This document shows positions 15,700 to 24,552 of a DNA stretch of 47,240 nucleotides, in pieces. This DNA is from a bacterium. GTDB taxonomy: Bacteria; Pseudomonadota; Alphaproteobacteria; Micavibrionales; UBA2020. How positions within the stretch are numbered: position 1 is the stretch's first letter; each line of letters opens with the position of its first letter. The DNA lies in contig JAQSDV010000003.1 in the NCBI GenBank assembly GCA_029945425.1, positions 1 through 47,240 on the forward strand, read 5' to 3'. Below the pieces are notes generated by a model. It was not told the origin of the DNA, made no database searches, and was given only the letters and a program-made list of their open reading frames with translations. The position numbers were made by a program, and so were the translations under genes.

Positions 15700-17718
15700 A
15701 TGCGTAAATTACCCGAAATCATGGGGGAACAGTTGAACAAGAAAACGCCGTCGCGCAAGGATGAATACTCGGCCGAGGACATTGAAGTCCTCGAAGGCCT
15801 CGAGCCTGTACGCAAGCGCCCCGGCATGTATATCGGCGGCTCCGACGAGCGCGCGATGCACCATCTTATCTCCGAAGTTCTCGACAACTCGATGGATGAA
15901 GCTGTCGCCGGCCACGCGACCCGTATCGAAATCCGCCTCGAAGCAGGCAACAAGATCATTATTAGGGATAATGGCCGCGGCATCCCTGTGGACAACCATC
16001 CCAAATTCCCCGGCAAGTCGGCGCTTGAAGTCATTTTCTCCATGCTCCATTCCGGCGGCAAGTTCTCCGGCAAAGTCTATGCGACCTCCGGCGGCCTTCA
16101 CGGCGTCGGCGCATCGGTCGTCAACGCGCTGTCGAGCGAGCTGGTTGTTCAGGTCGCCCGCGACAAAACTCTATATGAACAGACCTACAGCCGCGGCAAG
16201 ACGACCAGCAAGCTGAAAAAGATTGGCCCGACAAAGGATCGCGGAACGACCATCACCTTCATCCCCGACACCGAAATTTTCGGCAAGGACGCGAAATACA
16301 GCCCCGCCGCGATCTATAAACTCGCGCGCTCCAAGGCGTATCTCTATCGCGGCGTTGAAATGGCATGGTCTTGCGAGGAATCGCTGCTGAAAGACAGCGG
16401 CGGCGTGCCGATCGAAGAGATCATCAAATTCCCGAACGGTATCCTTGATTACCTGTATACGCTGGTCGAGGGCAAAACCTCGCTGACGCCGAAGCCTTTC
16501 TATGGCTCCGTCGATTTCCCCGACAGCGAAGGCCGCTGCGAATTCGCGATTGCCTGGACGGAGGAAGAGGAGCAGGGCTTCCTGACTTCATATTGCAATA
16601 CCGTCCCGACGCCCGAGGGCGGCACGCATGTGCAGGGTTTGCGCTCGGCGCTCTCCAAGGGCCTGAAGAACTACGCTGACCTCGTTAATAACAAGAAAGC
16701 GGGCGTGCTGACCCCGGACGATATTTTCGGCTCCGCCACGATCCTGCTCTCGATCTTTATCCGCGAGCCGCAATTCCAGGGGCAGACCAAGGAAAAGCTG
16801 ACGACCGCAAACGCCACGCGCTTCGTCGAAAACGGCGTGAAGGACCATTTCGAGCATTGGCTGACGGGCGACAACAACGCGTCCAAATATCTGCTCGATT
16901 ACCTGATTCAAGTAGCGGAAGACCGCCGCCGCGCGAAAGACCAGCACGAGATGTCGCGCAAATCGGCAACGCGCAAGCTGCGCCTGCCGGGCAAGCTTGC
17001 CGACTGCTCCCGCAAGACCTCCGAAGGCACGGAGATTTTCATCGTCGAGGGTGACTCGGCAGGTGGCTCCGCGAAACAGGCGCGCAACCGCGAAACGCAG
17101 GCGATTTTGCCGTTGCGCGGCAAGGTGCTGAACGTCGCCTCCGCGACCACCGACAAGATCCGCCAGAACCAGGAAATTTCAGACCTCATCCTCGCGCTCG
17201 GATGCGGCACCGGCAAGGATTTCAATATCGACAAGCTGCGCTATGAACGCGTCATCATCATGACCGACGCCGATGTGGACGGCGCGCATATCGCATCGCT
17301 GCTGATTACCCTGTTCTATCAGGAAATGCGCGGCATGATCGAACAGGGCGCGCTATACCTCGCGCTGCCGCCCCTTTACCGCCTGTCTGCGGGCGGGGAG
17401 TCGGTTTATGCCCGCGACGACGCGCATAAGGAAGAATTGCTGAAGACCGTCTTCAAGAACAAGAAGAAGGTCGATATGAGCCGGTTTAAGGGTCTGGGCG
17501 AGATGCCGGCGGCGCAGCTGAAAGAAACCACCATGGATATGGCGAAACGCACCCTTGTGCGCGTGACGCTTCCGGCGGCTGAACACGGCACCGACGCCTT
17601 CAAGAAAGCCGAAGGCGGGACCGCCATGCTGATCGAACGCCTGATGGGCAAGAATCCCGAGGCGCGCTTCGATTTTATTCAGGAGAACGCTAAATTCGTG
17701 CAGGATATTGATATTTAA
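15700..17718 (+). CDS. parE: DNA topoisomerase IV subunit B
   Basis: ParE supplies ATPase and TOPRIM parts of topoisomerase IV, which unlinks daughter chromosomes. The GHKL ATPase domain shows EVLDNSMDEAVAGH, RDNGRGIPVD and GGLHGVGASVVNAL; the TOPRIM domain shows EGDSAGGSAKQARNR and TDADVDGAHI. GGSDERAMHHL near the N-terminus and the lack of a GyrB-type insert favour ParE over GyrB. Length is about 672 residues from ATG 15700. Other in-frame starts are TTG 15664 and ATG 15721, none with a clear ribosome site. A possible leader peptide ends one base before 15700. Confidence 0.94.
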   Translation: MRKLPEIMGEQLNKKTPSRKDEYSAEDIEVLEGLEPVRKRPGMYIGGSDERAMHHLISEVLDNSMDEAVAGHATRIEIRLEAGNKIIIRDNGRGIPVDNHPKFPGKSALEVIFSMLHSGGKFSGKVYATSGGLHGVGASVVNALSSELVVQVARDKTLYEQTYSRGKTTSKLKKIGPTKDRGTTITFIPDTEIFGKDAKYSPAAIYKLARSKAYLYRGVEMAWSCEESLLKDSGGVPIEEIIKFPNGILDYLYTLVEGKTSLTPKPFYGSVDFPDSEGRCEFAIAWTEEEEQGFLTSYCNTVPTPEGGTHVQGLRSALSKGLKNYADLVNNKKAGVLTPDDIFGSATILLSIFIREPQFQGQTKEKLTTANATRFVENGVKDHFEHWLTGDNNASKYLLDYLIQVAEDRRRAKDQHEMSRKSATRKLRLPGKLADCSRKTSEGTEIFIVEGDSAGGSAKQARNRETQAILPLRGKVLNVASATTDKIRQNQEISDLILALGCGTGKDFNIDKLRYERVIIMTDADVDGAHIASLLITLFYQEMRGMIEQGALYLALPPLYRLSAGGESVYARDDAHKEELLKTVFKNKKKVDMSRFKGLGEMPAAQLKETTMDMAKRTLVRVTLPAAEHGTDAFKKAEGGTAMLIERLMGKNPEARFDFIQENAKFVQDIDI

Positions 17719-17770
17719 GCGTAATTCCGGATTTGGGGCATGAAAGTACCTGCATTTTATGCAAACTGAA

Positions 17771-17799
17771 TTGACAGGCTGGCAGGTTGCAAGTATCAT
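17771..17799 (+). promoter_or_regulatory. Sigma-70-type promoter for the gene at 17886
   Basis: TTGACA (17771-17776) and TATCAT (17794-17799) are separated by 17 bp, close to the housekeeping consensus. The expected start lies near 17806, about 80 bp upstream of the coding start. Confidence 0.7.
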
Positions 17800-17885
17800 G
17801 ATCTCTAAGTACAAATTTACGTCTGGCGATGGGGTTCGGGATATGCCGGGCGGTTTTGACATTTAACATTCAGACGGGTGTGGTC

Positions 17886-18635
17886 ATGGACAACGACAAA
17901 AAGAATTCACTGGCAGGCAAAGCGCGCAAAGCGTTCAATACGGCCGTGCTGATCGGTGCAACGCTTGTCGCCAGCCTTTCGCCCCTCGCGGCGCAGGCAC
18001 AAACCTACGACTCCCCCCAAGGTGTCGCGGTAACCCAGACCCAGCAATACCAGCAACAGAAACCTTGGGCCAACGACCGCGAATACATCAAACGTAGTGA
18101 TAACATCAAGCTTCAGAGTGCGCTCCGCATGCGCACCTACATCGCGCAGGAACGCCAGCGCGAGGCACAGCTGAACCAGCGCCACATGCAGCAAGTCCAG
18201 CGCCAGATCCAGCAGGGCCAGCGCAATGCGCGCGGCGGCTGGAACGTCGGCGAAGTCCTGACGACCGTCGGCAACGCAGGCGCTGCGGGCCAGACCTACC
18301 AGTCCCAGATCGAAGTGTTGCGCAACCAGCTGGAACAACGCGCGCTGACCGAGCAAATGTCGGTAGACCGCCAGATTGATGGGCTGGACCGCATCTATGC
18401 GCGCCAGTATCCGCAATATAACGCTCCCGTCGTCACGCAGCAGCGCGTGTCAACGACACAAACGGCAGATGACGGCGTCAAGTCGCCCGAGCAGATGCGC
18501 GAAGAGCTCGTCAAGGCGTATCAGGATGCGACCCTGCGCGCCGCCAAAGCAGGCAAGCCGCTGCCGAGCCCCGAGCGTTTCGGCCTCGACAAGAACGATC
18601 CTGCCGTCCAGATCCAGAAAGCGCCCGGCCAGTAA
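17886..18635 (+). CDS. Hypothetical exported Gln-rich helical protein
   Basis: No family is recognised. After a basic N-terminus, a hydrophobic stretch ending in SLSPLAAQAQ makes a clear Sec signal peptide. The mature part of about 215 residues is rich in Gln and Arg, with a long helical region full of heptad-like spacing (about residues 75-185), a Gly-rich break at GGWNVGEVLTTVGNAGAAG, and a Pro-containing tail. It is probably a periplasmic coiled-coil protein. I took ATG 17886 as start; 19 upstream in-frame codons lack a signal-peptide character. It has its own promoter and terminator, so it is a single-gene unit. Confidence 0.75.
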   Translation: MDNDKKNSLAGKARKAFNTAVLIGATLVASLSPLAAQAQTYDSPQGVAVTQTQQYQQQKPWANDREYIKRSDNIKLQSALRMRTYIAQERQREAQLNQRHMQQVQRQIQQGQRNARGGWNVGEVLTTVGNAGAAGQTYQSQIEVLRNQLEQRALTEQMSVDRQIDGLDRIYARQYPQYNAPVVTQQRVSTTQTADDGVKSPEQMREELVKAYQDATLRAAKAGKPLPSPERFGLDKNDPAVQIQKAPGQ

Positions 18636-18655
18636 GCCCGCGGCTTTTTTCCAAT

Positions 18656-18686
18656 AAAAAGCCCCCCGCAAACCGGGGGGCTTTTT
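18656..18686 (+). terminator. Rho-independent terminator
   Basis: Stem AAAAAGCCCCCCG and CGGGGGGCTTTTT with a short CAAAC loop, ending in a T-run. It lies 20 bp after the Gln-rich exported protein gene. Confidence 0.93.
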
Positions 18687-18754
18687 ATTTGTGGCGCAGG
18701 GCGGTAACCTTTCGGGGATAGCCGCCGAATAACCCTGTAGAAGAGGTTATCAGC

Positions 18755-19237
18755 ATGAAAAGACGCGAATTTTTCACAGCAACCCTGATGGCAGTATGCG
18801 CGTTGGCGCTGAAACCGGCATTTGCCAATCACGGAGACATAGAGGAACTGGTCATGAGCGATGATGAATGGAAAAAGAAACTCGACGCGCAGCAATACGA
18901 CGTTTTGCGCTGCGAGGGGACGGAACGTTCGGGCACCAGCCCGCTGCTGAAGGAACACCGCACCGGCGTTTTCAAATGCGCGGGCTGCGGGTTGGACCTG
19001 TTCAAGTCCGATGCCAAATTCGAGAGCGGCACCGGCTGGCCCAGCTTTTTCGAGGCGATCCCCGGTCATATCCAGACGAAAACCGACAGCAAGCTGTTCA
19101 TGGAGCGCACCGAATATCATTGCGCGAAATGCGGCGGGCATCAGGGCCACGTTTTTGATGACGGCCCCAAGCCGACCGGTTTGCGCTATTGCAACAACGG
19201 CGTCGCGCTGACCTTCGAGCCAGAAAAGAAAACCTGA
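18755..19237 (+). CDS. msrB: Peptide methionine-(R)-S-oxide reductase MsrB with a twin-arginine-like signal
   Basis: MsrB reduces the R form of methionine sulfoxide in proteins. Two CxxC zinc pairs are present (CAGC, CAKC), as are GTGWPSFFEAI, GGHQGHVF and the catalytic Cys146 in RYCNNGVAL; the usual form is RYCINSASL, so this part has drifted. Residues 1-24 form a signal peptide starting MKRREFFTATL. The RRxFF pattern suggests export by the Tat system, which suits a zinc protein folded before export, and tatABC lies in the same window. AGAGG is well placed before the ATG. MsrA follows 667 bp later, beyond a minus-strand peptidase gene. Confidence 0.94.
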   Translation: MKRREFFTATLMAVCALALKPAFANHGDIEELVMSDDEWKKKLDAQQYDVLRCEGTERSGTSPLLKEHRTGVFKCAGCGLDLFKSDAKFESGTGWPSFFEAIPGHIQTKTDSKLFMERTEYHCAKCGGHQGHVFDDGPKPTGLRYCNNGVALTFEPEKKT

Positions 19238-19242
19238 AAAAA

Positions 19243-19803
19243 CTAGCGCTGGTTGAACATCAACAGCGGCGTGGGATCGAACAGCGTCGCGGGCTTCGGC
19301 TTGCCCGCTTCCCACGTCGTCGGCACCCGCACTTGAGAATGGTGCAATTCAATATGCAGAAAGGCGTGATGCGCGTGGTCTTCGTCCCTGTCCGCCGGTT
19401 TGCGAAACTTGTATCCCGCGGGATACAAGTTTCCCAAGGGATCGCCCGCCTTGACCGTCATCGCGGGCAGGAGGGTGGAAAGAGGATTGAATTCGCAATA
19501 GGCGATCAATCCGCTCGCGCCCTGCACCAGCACCGCCTCCATATCGCGCCAGTAATCCTTGCGCGTGGAGCTGCCGGAAAAAGGCGTGACGCCGATTACG
19601 GTGCCGTCCTCGACCGCCAGCACCGGCGTACCGGCGGGAGCGTAAAGGTCGATGCCTTCGTGGAAGTGTTTGTCACGCGCATCGCCGAACGCGCCGGAAT
19701 GCGGCGGCAGCGCAAGCATGGCCTGATGCGGCCCGATCTTCGACCAGTCATCGGGGCTGGCGCAGGCGATAAGTTCAAGCGGGAAGGGGGAAAGCCAGGG
19801 CAT
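19243..19803 (-). CDS. M23 family metallopeptidase (LytM domain), apparently intact
   Basis: The 186-residue protein is little more than an M23 domain. The zinc motifs are present: HEGIDLYAPAGTPV (HxxxD) and a later H-containing FLHIELHHS segment, so it may be an active peptidoglycan endopeptidase, unlike the NlpD-like protein earlier in the window. I see no signal peptide or membrane segment at the chosen ATG, which is odd for a cell-wall enzyme; the true start or export route is unclear. It lies on the opposite strand between msrB and msrA and ends 5 bp from the msrB stop. Confidence 0.85.
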   Translation of the reverse strand: MPWLSPFPLELIACASPDDWSKIGPHQAMLALPPHSGAFGDARDKHFHEGIDLYAPAGTPVLAVEDGTVIGVTPFSGSSTRKDYWRDMEAVLVQGASGLIAYCEFNPLSTLLPAMTVKAGDPLGNLYPAGYKFRKPADRDEDHAHHAFLHIELHHSQVRVPTTWEAGKPKPATLFDPTPLLMFNQR

Positions 19804-19904
19804 GGCGTTAAATTCTCCGGTCAGTTCCCGAAAGTATATTCAAACAAGGATATTGCCGCAAGGTTGCGGAGTGATTACGCTTCACTGATGAAAAGGAAAC
19901 CAAC

Positions 19905-20516
19905 ATGAAACCACTTTACGCCCTGATGATCGCGCTCTGCCTGCTGGCATCGCCCGCACGCGCGGAAGAAGCCGCGAAACCCGCCGCCTATAAAACCGCT
20001 ATGTTTGCGGGCGGCTGCTTCTGGTGCATGGAAAGCGATTTTGAAGACAAGGCCGGCATCATCGGCGTCGTGTCCGGCTATGCTGGCGGCGCAGGCGAAA
20101 ATCCCACTTACGAGCGCGTCTCGGGCGGCTCCACCGGTCATCTTGAAACTATACAGGTGACCTACGATCCGAACATGGTTTCCTACAAGGAGCTGCTGCA
20201 GATTTTCTGGCAGAACGTCGATCCGTTCGATGCGCAAGGCCAGTTCTGCGACAAAGGCAGCCAGTACCACGCCGCGATTTTCTACGGCGATGAAAAGGAA
20301 GAAGCGCTGGCACAGTCTTCGGTGAAAGCGGTCGAAACGAAATTCGGCAAGCCGGTCGCCACGGCCCTGAAACCCGCCAGCCATTTCTGGCCGGCGGAAG
20401 AACACCATCAGGACTACAAAAAGAACAACCCGACGGGCTATAAATTCTACCGTACAGGTTGCGGCAGGGACGACCGTCTGGACGAATTGTGGGTAGAGAA
20501 ACCGGCCGCGCAATAG
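19905..20516 (+). CDS. msrA: Peptide methionine-(S)-S-oxide reductase MsrA, exported
   Basis: MsrA reduces the S form of methionine sulfoxide. The signature GGCFWCMESDF with catalytic Cys38 is present, followed by VSGYAGG, the YERVSGGSTGHLE segment and the C-terminal HHQDYKKNNP. Residues 1-20 (MKPLYALMIALCLLASPARA) form a Sec signal peptide, so the enzyme works in the periplasm alongside the exported MsrB. Length is normal for the family once the signal is removed. A strong terminator follows. AAAAGGAAACC precedes the ATG. Confidence 0.96.
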   Translation: MKPLYALMIALCLLASPARAEEAAKPAAYKTAMFAGGCFWCMESDFEDKAGIIGVVSGYAGGAGENPTYERVSGGSTGHLETIQVTYDPNMVSYKELLQIFWQNVDPFDAQGQFCDKGSQYHAAIFYGDEKEEALAQSSVKAVETKFGKPVATALKPASHFWPAEEHHQDYKKNNPTGYKFYRTGCGRDDRLDELWVEKPAAQ

Positions 20517-20542
20517 TTTCCCTAATCTGTGATTTACACGGC

Positions 20543-20577
20543 AAAAACCCCCGAAAACGGGGGTTTTTGTTTTTTTG
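20543..20577 (+). terminator. Rho-independent terminator after msrA
   Basis: Stem AAAAACCCCCG and CGGGGGTTTTT around AAAA, followed by a further T-run. It lies 26 bp after the msrA stop. Confidence 0.93.
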
Positions 20578-20671
20578 GCGGGTTTTTTTGGGGTAGGGGT
20601 CTTTTGCGGCTTTATAGTGCTTGCGCCACTCCGCCATTTTTCCTATTTATGTAAGACTTAACGGCCAGAAT

Positions 20672-20756
<85 letters not shown>

Positions 20757-20834
20757 TACTTTTAACCCGCGAAGGCGGCTGGCGTAAAACAAGATTTAGA
20801 GACCAAACTTAAAGAAAGCAGAAGCAGAAAGTTC

Positions 20835-22220
20835 ATGACCATGCAGATCACACAGACCAAGAACGAAGACCTCACACGCGAATTCACCGTCACGATGTCG
20901 GCCGAAGAAATCGACCAGCGCGTCAACGAACGCCTGACCGAACTGGGCAAGACGGTGAAGATGCCGGGTTTCCGTCCGGGCAAAATTCCCATGAACCTGC
21001 TGAAGTCCAAATACGGCAAGTCCGTGATGGGCGAAGTGCTGGAAACCGCCGTCAATGACTCGACCATGAAGGCGATCAACGAAAACAACCTGCGCCCCGC
21101 GATGCGCCCGAAGATCGAAGTGAAAACCTTCGACGAAGCAAAAGGCCTCGAATACACGATGGCGATCGAAGTGCTGCCGGAAATCAAGCTGGCCGACTTC
21201 ACCAAGATCAAACTGGAAAAGCTGACCGCGAAGCCCGCGAAAAAAGAAATCACCGAAGCGCTGGATCGCATCGCGAAAGCAAACAAGACGAGCGAGAAGG
21301 TTGAAGAAAACCGCGCCTCGAAAGTTGGCGACACCCTCGTCATCAACTTTGACGGCACCGTGGACGGCAAACCGTTCCCCGGCATGAAGGGCGACGATTT
21401 CCCCCTCGAACTCGGCTCCAAGAGCTTTATCGAAGGTTTCGAAGACCAGCTCGTCGGCGCAAAAGTCGGCGACCACAAAGTCGTGAAGGTAACGTTCCCG
21501 AAAGACTACGCGCATGACAAACTGCAAGGCGTGAAGGCTGAATTCAAAGTCGACGTGAAAGAACTCCGCACGTCCACGACGCCGAAGATCGACGACGAAT
21601 TCGCAACCAAGCTCGGTTTCGAAAACCTCGCGAAAGTCGAAGAAGTGATCGAACAGCAGATCCAGGGCGATTACGACCAGCTGGCACGCATGAACATCAA
21701 GCGCGCGCTGCTCGACCAGCTCGATGCAGATCACACCTTCAACGTGCCGCAGGGCATGGTGGATGCGGAATTCCAGGGCATCTGGCAGCAGCTGAAGGGC
21801 GGCCATGACCATGCAGAAGAAGGCCACGTGCACGGTCCCGACTGCAACCACGGCGAAGAAGGCACGCCCGAAGAACGCGAAGAGTATCAGGGCATCGCGC
21901 AACGTCGCGTAAAGCTCGGTCTGGTGCTCGCCGAAATCGGCAGAATCAACAAGGTGGAAGTGACGAACCAGGAATTGCAGCAAGCGGTTATCAACGAAGC
22001 GCGCAAATATCCGGGTAAAGAACGTCAAGTCTTTGAATACTATCAGCAAAACCCGCAAGCGCTGGATGCTGTAAAAGCGCCGATTTACGAAGACAAAGTG
22101 GTTGACTTTATTCTGGAAAGGTCTAATATATCCTCACGTCAAGTAGACATTGAAGAACTGACCAAGGCATCGGAATCGGAACCGCCCAAGAAGGCAAAAC
22201 CCGCTTCCAAAGCCAAGTAA
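20835..22220 (+). CDS. tig: Trigger factor with a His-rich insert
   Basis: Trigger factor is the ribosome-bound chaperone and prolyl isomerase that meets nascent chains. The N-terminal ribosome-binding domain has the signature GFRPGKIP (about residues 45-52). The FKBP-type domain follows (about 155-245, VGDTLVINFDGTVDGKPF), then the helical C-terminal chaperone domain. At about residues 321-345 sits an insert with six His and one Cys (GGHDHAEEGHVHGPDCNHG), where relatives I know have a short acidic stretch. Such inserts bind metal in SlyD-type proteins. The start at 20835 has AGAAAG upstream; ATG 20841 is also possible. clpP-type genes follow. Confidence 0.96.
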   Translation: MTMQITQTKNEDLTREFTVTMSAEEIDQRVNERLTELGKTVKMPGFRPGKIPMNLLKSKYGKSVMGEVLETAVNDSTMKAINENNLRPAMRPKIEVKTFDEAKGLEYTMAIEVLPEIKLADFTKIKLEKLTAKPAKKEITEALDRIAKANKTSEKVEENRASKVGDTLVINFDGTVDGKPFPGMKGDDFPLELGSKSFIEGFEDQLVGAKVGDHKVVKVTFPKDYAHDKLQGVKAEFKVDVKELRTSTTPKIDDEFATKLGFENLAKVEEVIEQQIQGDYDQLARMNIKRALLDQLDADHTFNVPQGMVDAEFQGIWQQLKGGHDHAEEGHVHGPDCNHGEEGTPEEREEYQGIAQRRVKLGLVLAEIGRINKVEVTNQELQQAVINEARKYPGKERQVFEYYQQNPQALDAVKAPIYEDKVVDFILERSNISSRQVDIEELTKASESEPPKKAKPASKAK

Positions 22221-22375
22221 AACTCAGTTTTCTCGCGGAATAAAGTAACTCTGCGAGGGGATAAAACGATAAGAAAGCTACAAAAGAAACCGGGAAAAAA
22301 TAAGAATCGACCCGGACGGTGAAAACAACGAAATATAAAAAACGATTTACGCATAGCAAGGAAAGGCACTCCAAA

Positions 22376-23674
22376 ATGGCTTCTTACGATTTTAACGACA
22401 CCGCAAAATCTCCTTCCTACGAAACCACTGCCAACACGCTTGGCAAGGGCGCGGAAGTTTCGCTGAATGACTCGGTGAAAGCACCCGAGCTGAAATCCAC
22501 CGCCGGCGACCTGCAATACATGAGCGCAGATGCCGCGCGTTATTTCGCCCTCATGCAATCGACCGGCATGGACGCCGTCGATGCACGCACCGCGATCAAA
22601 ACCTTCGAATCTTCCGAAGGCCAGGCGAGCATGAAAAACATCCAGGCTGAAACCCAGCGCTATCTGGGCCTGCTGGAAACCGCTGGCAAAACCGGCCAGA
22701 AACTCGAAGACATCATGGACGCTCCGGGCCTCGCAGCCCTGAACAAGTTCGTGGCGTCGGCTGAAGGCCCCGTTGGCCGCATGGTCCCGACCGTTACCGA
22801 ACTGGAAAACGGCCGCGAGCGCGGTTACGACCTTTACTCCCTGCTCATGAAGAAACGCATCGTCCTGCTGGAAGGCCAGGTTGACGACACGATGGCATCT
22901 ATCGCCAACGCATCGCTCCTGTACCTCGCATCCGGCGTTGGCGAAAACCCGGAAGACCACGCTGGCGAAGACGGCAAGAAAAAGCCGATCAAAGTCTACG
23001 TGAACTCGCCGGGCGGTTCGGTCCTGGCTGGTCTGTCGATCTATGACACCATGCGTTCCATTCCCGCTCCCATCCGCACGATCGGCATGGGCATGCAGGC
23101 ATCCATGGGCTCCATCCTGCTGGTTGCAGGCGACGAGCGCATGATGACCCGCAACTCGTACTACATGATCCACCAGCCGCTGTCGGGCAACGAGCGTTCG
23201 ACCCAGCAGACGGATCTCGTGATCGGTACGGACTTCACCAGCCGCCTGCGCGAACAGCTGACGGACATCTACGTTCGTCACACCGGCCTCAAGCACGCAT
23301 TCTGGGACATCGTCCTGGAGCGCGACACTTGGCTGACCGCACAGAACGCACTCGATATGGGCGTGATTCAGGAAATCATCGTGGGTACTGCCAAGAAGAC
23401 CATCCACGAGGAATTCTCGCACCGTTCTGAAAAAGACGACAAACGCGAAGCTCAAGTGCCCAAGACGGCACAGGAAATCCGCGCCCTGATCAACACCGCA
23501 GACGGCGCAGCTATCCGCCCCGAGCTGGTCGTTGCTCTGTCGCAGTTCGAAGAATACTGGACGCCCTCGCGCAAAGCCGAATACGACGCCAAACAGGCGA
23601 AAACGGCCAAGCCGGCTTCCAACGATGACCAGAAAGCGAAGCCTGCCAAGACCAAGGCTACGCCGACCCTGTAA
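22376..23674 (+). CDS. ClpP-like serine protease with long N- and C-terminal extensions
   Basis: The central part (about residues 155-345) is a clear ClpP domain with the catalytic triad Ser243 (GMGMQASMGSI), His266 (MIHQP) and Asp317 (LERDTW). The strand VYVNSPGGSV is also present. The whole protein is 432 residues against about 200 for ordinary ClpP. The extra N-terminal region (about 130 residues) is helical and rich in Ala, Thr and Glu, with no recognised domain; about 75 residues of Lys/Ala-rich tail follow. It may act as a regulatory subunit in mixed ClpP rings with the normal ClpP encoded next. The start ATG 22376 follows GGAAAGG. It has its own terminator. Confidence 0.88.
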   Translation: MASYDFNDTAKSPSYETTANTLGKGAEVSLNDSVKAPELKSTAGDLQYMSADAARYFALMQSTGMDAVDARTAIKTFESSEGQASMKNIQAETQRYLGLLETAGKTGQKLEDIMDAPGLAALNKFVASAEGPVGRMVPTVTELENGRERGYDLYSLLMKKRIVLLEGQVDDTMASIANASLLYLASGVGENPEDHAGEDGKKKPIKVYVNSPGGSVLAGLSIYDTMRSIPAPIRTIGMGMQASMGSILLVAGDERMMTRNSYYMIHQPLSGNERSTQQTDLVIGTDFTSRLREQLTDIYVRHTGLKHAFWDIVLERDTWLTAQNALDMGVIQEIIVGTAKKTIHEEFSHRSEKDDKREAQVPKTAQEIRALINTADGAAIRPELVVALSQFEEYWTPSRKAEYDAKQAKTAKPASNDDQKAKPAKTKATPTL

Positions 23675-23727
23675 TCGGAAATGCCCCAAAAGGGCGTTTG
23701 AGTTGAGCTAATATCCTTGCTATGATT

Positions 23728-23766
23728 GAGACGACCGGTTTCACCGCCGGTCGTCTCTTTTTATTT
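23728..23766 (+). terminator. Rho-independent terminator between the two clpP genes
   Basis: A perfect 11-bp stem GAGACGACCGG/CCGGTCGTCTC with an 8-base loop is followed by TTTTTATTT. It would separate the long clpP-like transcript from the ordinary clpP. Confidence 0.92.
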
Positions 23767-23816
23767 GCCCCAGGCGGGCTATATATAAAAAAAACGAAAG
23801 CAAGGGGGCTACACGA

Positions 23817-24452
23817 ATGTCTTATATTCCTGAACAAATGAACACGCTGGTGCCGATGGTCATCGAACAGACCGCGCGCGGCGAACGTTCTTACGACATC
23901 TATTCGCGCTTGCTGAAAGAGCGCATCATTTTCCTGTCCGGTCCGGTCAACGACTATGTGTCCAGCCTGATCTGCGCACAGTTGCTGTTCCTTGAGTCCG
24001 AGAACCCGAAGAAAGACATCTTCCTCTACGTTAACTCGCCGGGCGGTATCGTTACCTCCGGCCTCGCGATGTACGACACGATGCAGTACATCAAGCCGCA
24101 AGTCGCAACCGTTTGCATGGGGCAGGCTTGCTCCATGGGCTCGCTGCTGCTCGCAGCGGGCGCTGCAGGCAAGCGTTACTCGCTGCCCAACGCACGCATC
24201 ATGGTGCACCAGCCCTCCGGCGGCGCACAGGGTCAGGCGACGGATATCGAGATCCATGCGAAAGAGATCCTGAGCCTGCGCAAACGCCTCAACGAAATCT
24301 ACGTGAAGCACACCGGCAAGAAGCTCAACCAGATCGAGGAAGCGCTGGAGCGCGACCGTTTCATGTCGCCCGAAGAAGCGAAGGCTTTCGGCCTGATCGA
24401 CCATATCGTCGAAAAGCAGCCCTTCACCACCGACGAGAAAAAAGTCGCTTAA
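23817..24452 (+). CDS. clpP: ATP-dependent Clp protease proteolytic subunit ClpP
   Basis: This is an ordinary ClpP of 211 residues. The triad is Ser106 ([10 protein letters not shown]), His131 (MVHQP) and Asp180 ([11 protein letters not shown]). The head region YVNSPGG and the N-terminal segment [16 protein letters not shown] match the family. ClpP rings degrade proteins fed by ClpX or ClpA. In most alphaproteobacteria clpX follows directly, but here an unrelated exported protein gene and then lon follow. A promoter is not obvious; the short upstream region contains CTATATATAA. AAGGGGG precedes the ATG. A terminator follows. Confidence 0.98.
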   Translation: MSYIPEQMNTLVPMVIEQTARGERSYDIYSRLLKERIIFLSGPVNDYVSSLICAQLLFLESENPKKDIFLYVNSPGGIVTSGLAMYDTMQYIKPQVATVCMGQACSMGSLLLAAGAAGKRYSLPNARIMVHQPSGGAQGQATDIEIHAKEILSLRKRLNEIYVKHTGKKLNQIEEALERDRFMSPEEAKAFGLIDHIVEKQPFTTDEKKVA

Positions 24453-24497
24453 TATATACGGCCCGCTTTAACCGACGGGCCTCGCTACGACATATTC

Positions 24498-24530
24498 GGG
24501 GGCGCCTTGCATGGGCGCCCCCTTTTATTT
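24498..24530 (+). terminator. Rho-independent terminator after clpP
   Basis: Perfect stem GGGGGCGCC/GGCGCCCCC with a TTGCAT-type loop, followed by TTTTATTTT. It lies 45 bp after the clpP stop. Confidence 0.92.
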
Positions 24531-24552
24531 TCCAAACCGGAGTTTACCATTC

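Noticed and set aside
15700..17718. Assignment as gyrB
   Set aside because: The GGSDERAMHHL N-terminal motif, the length near 670 and the lack of the GyrB-type insert fit ParE better.
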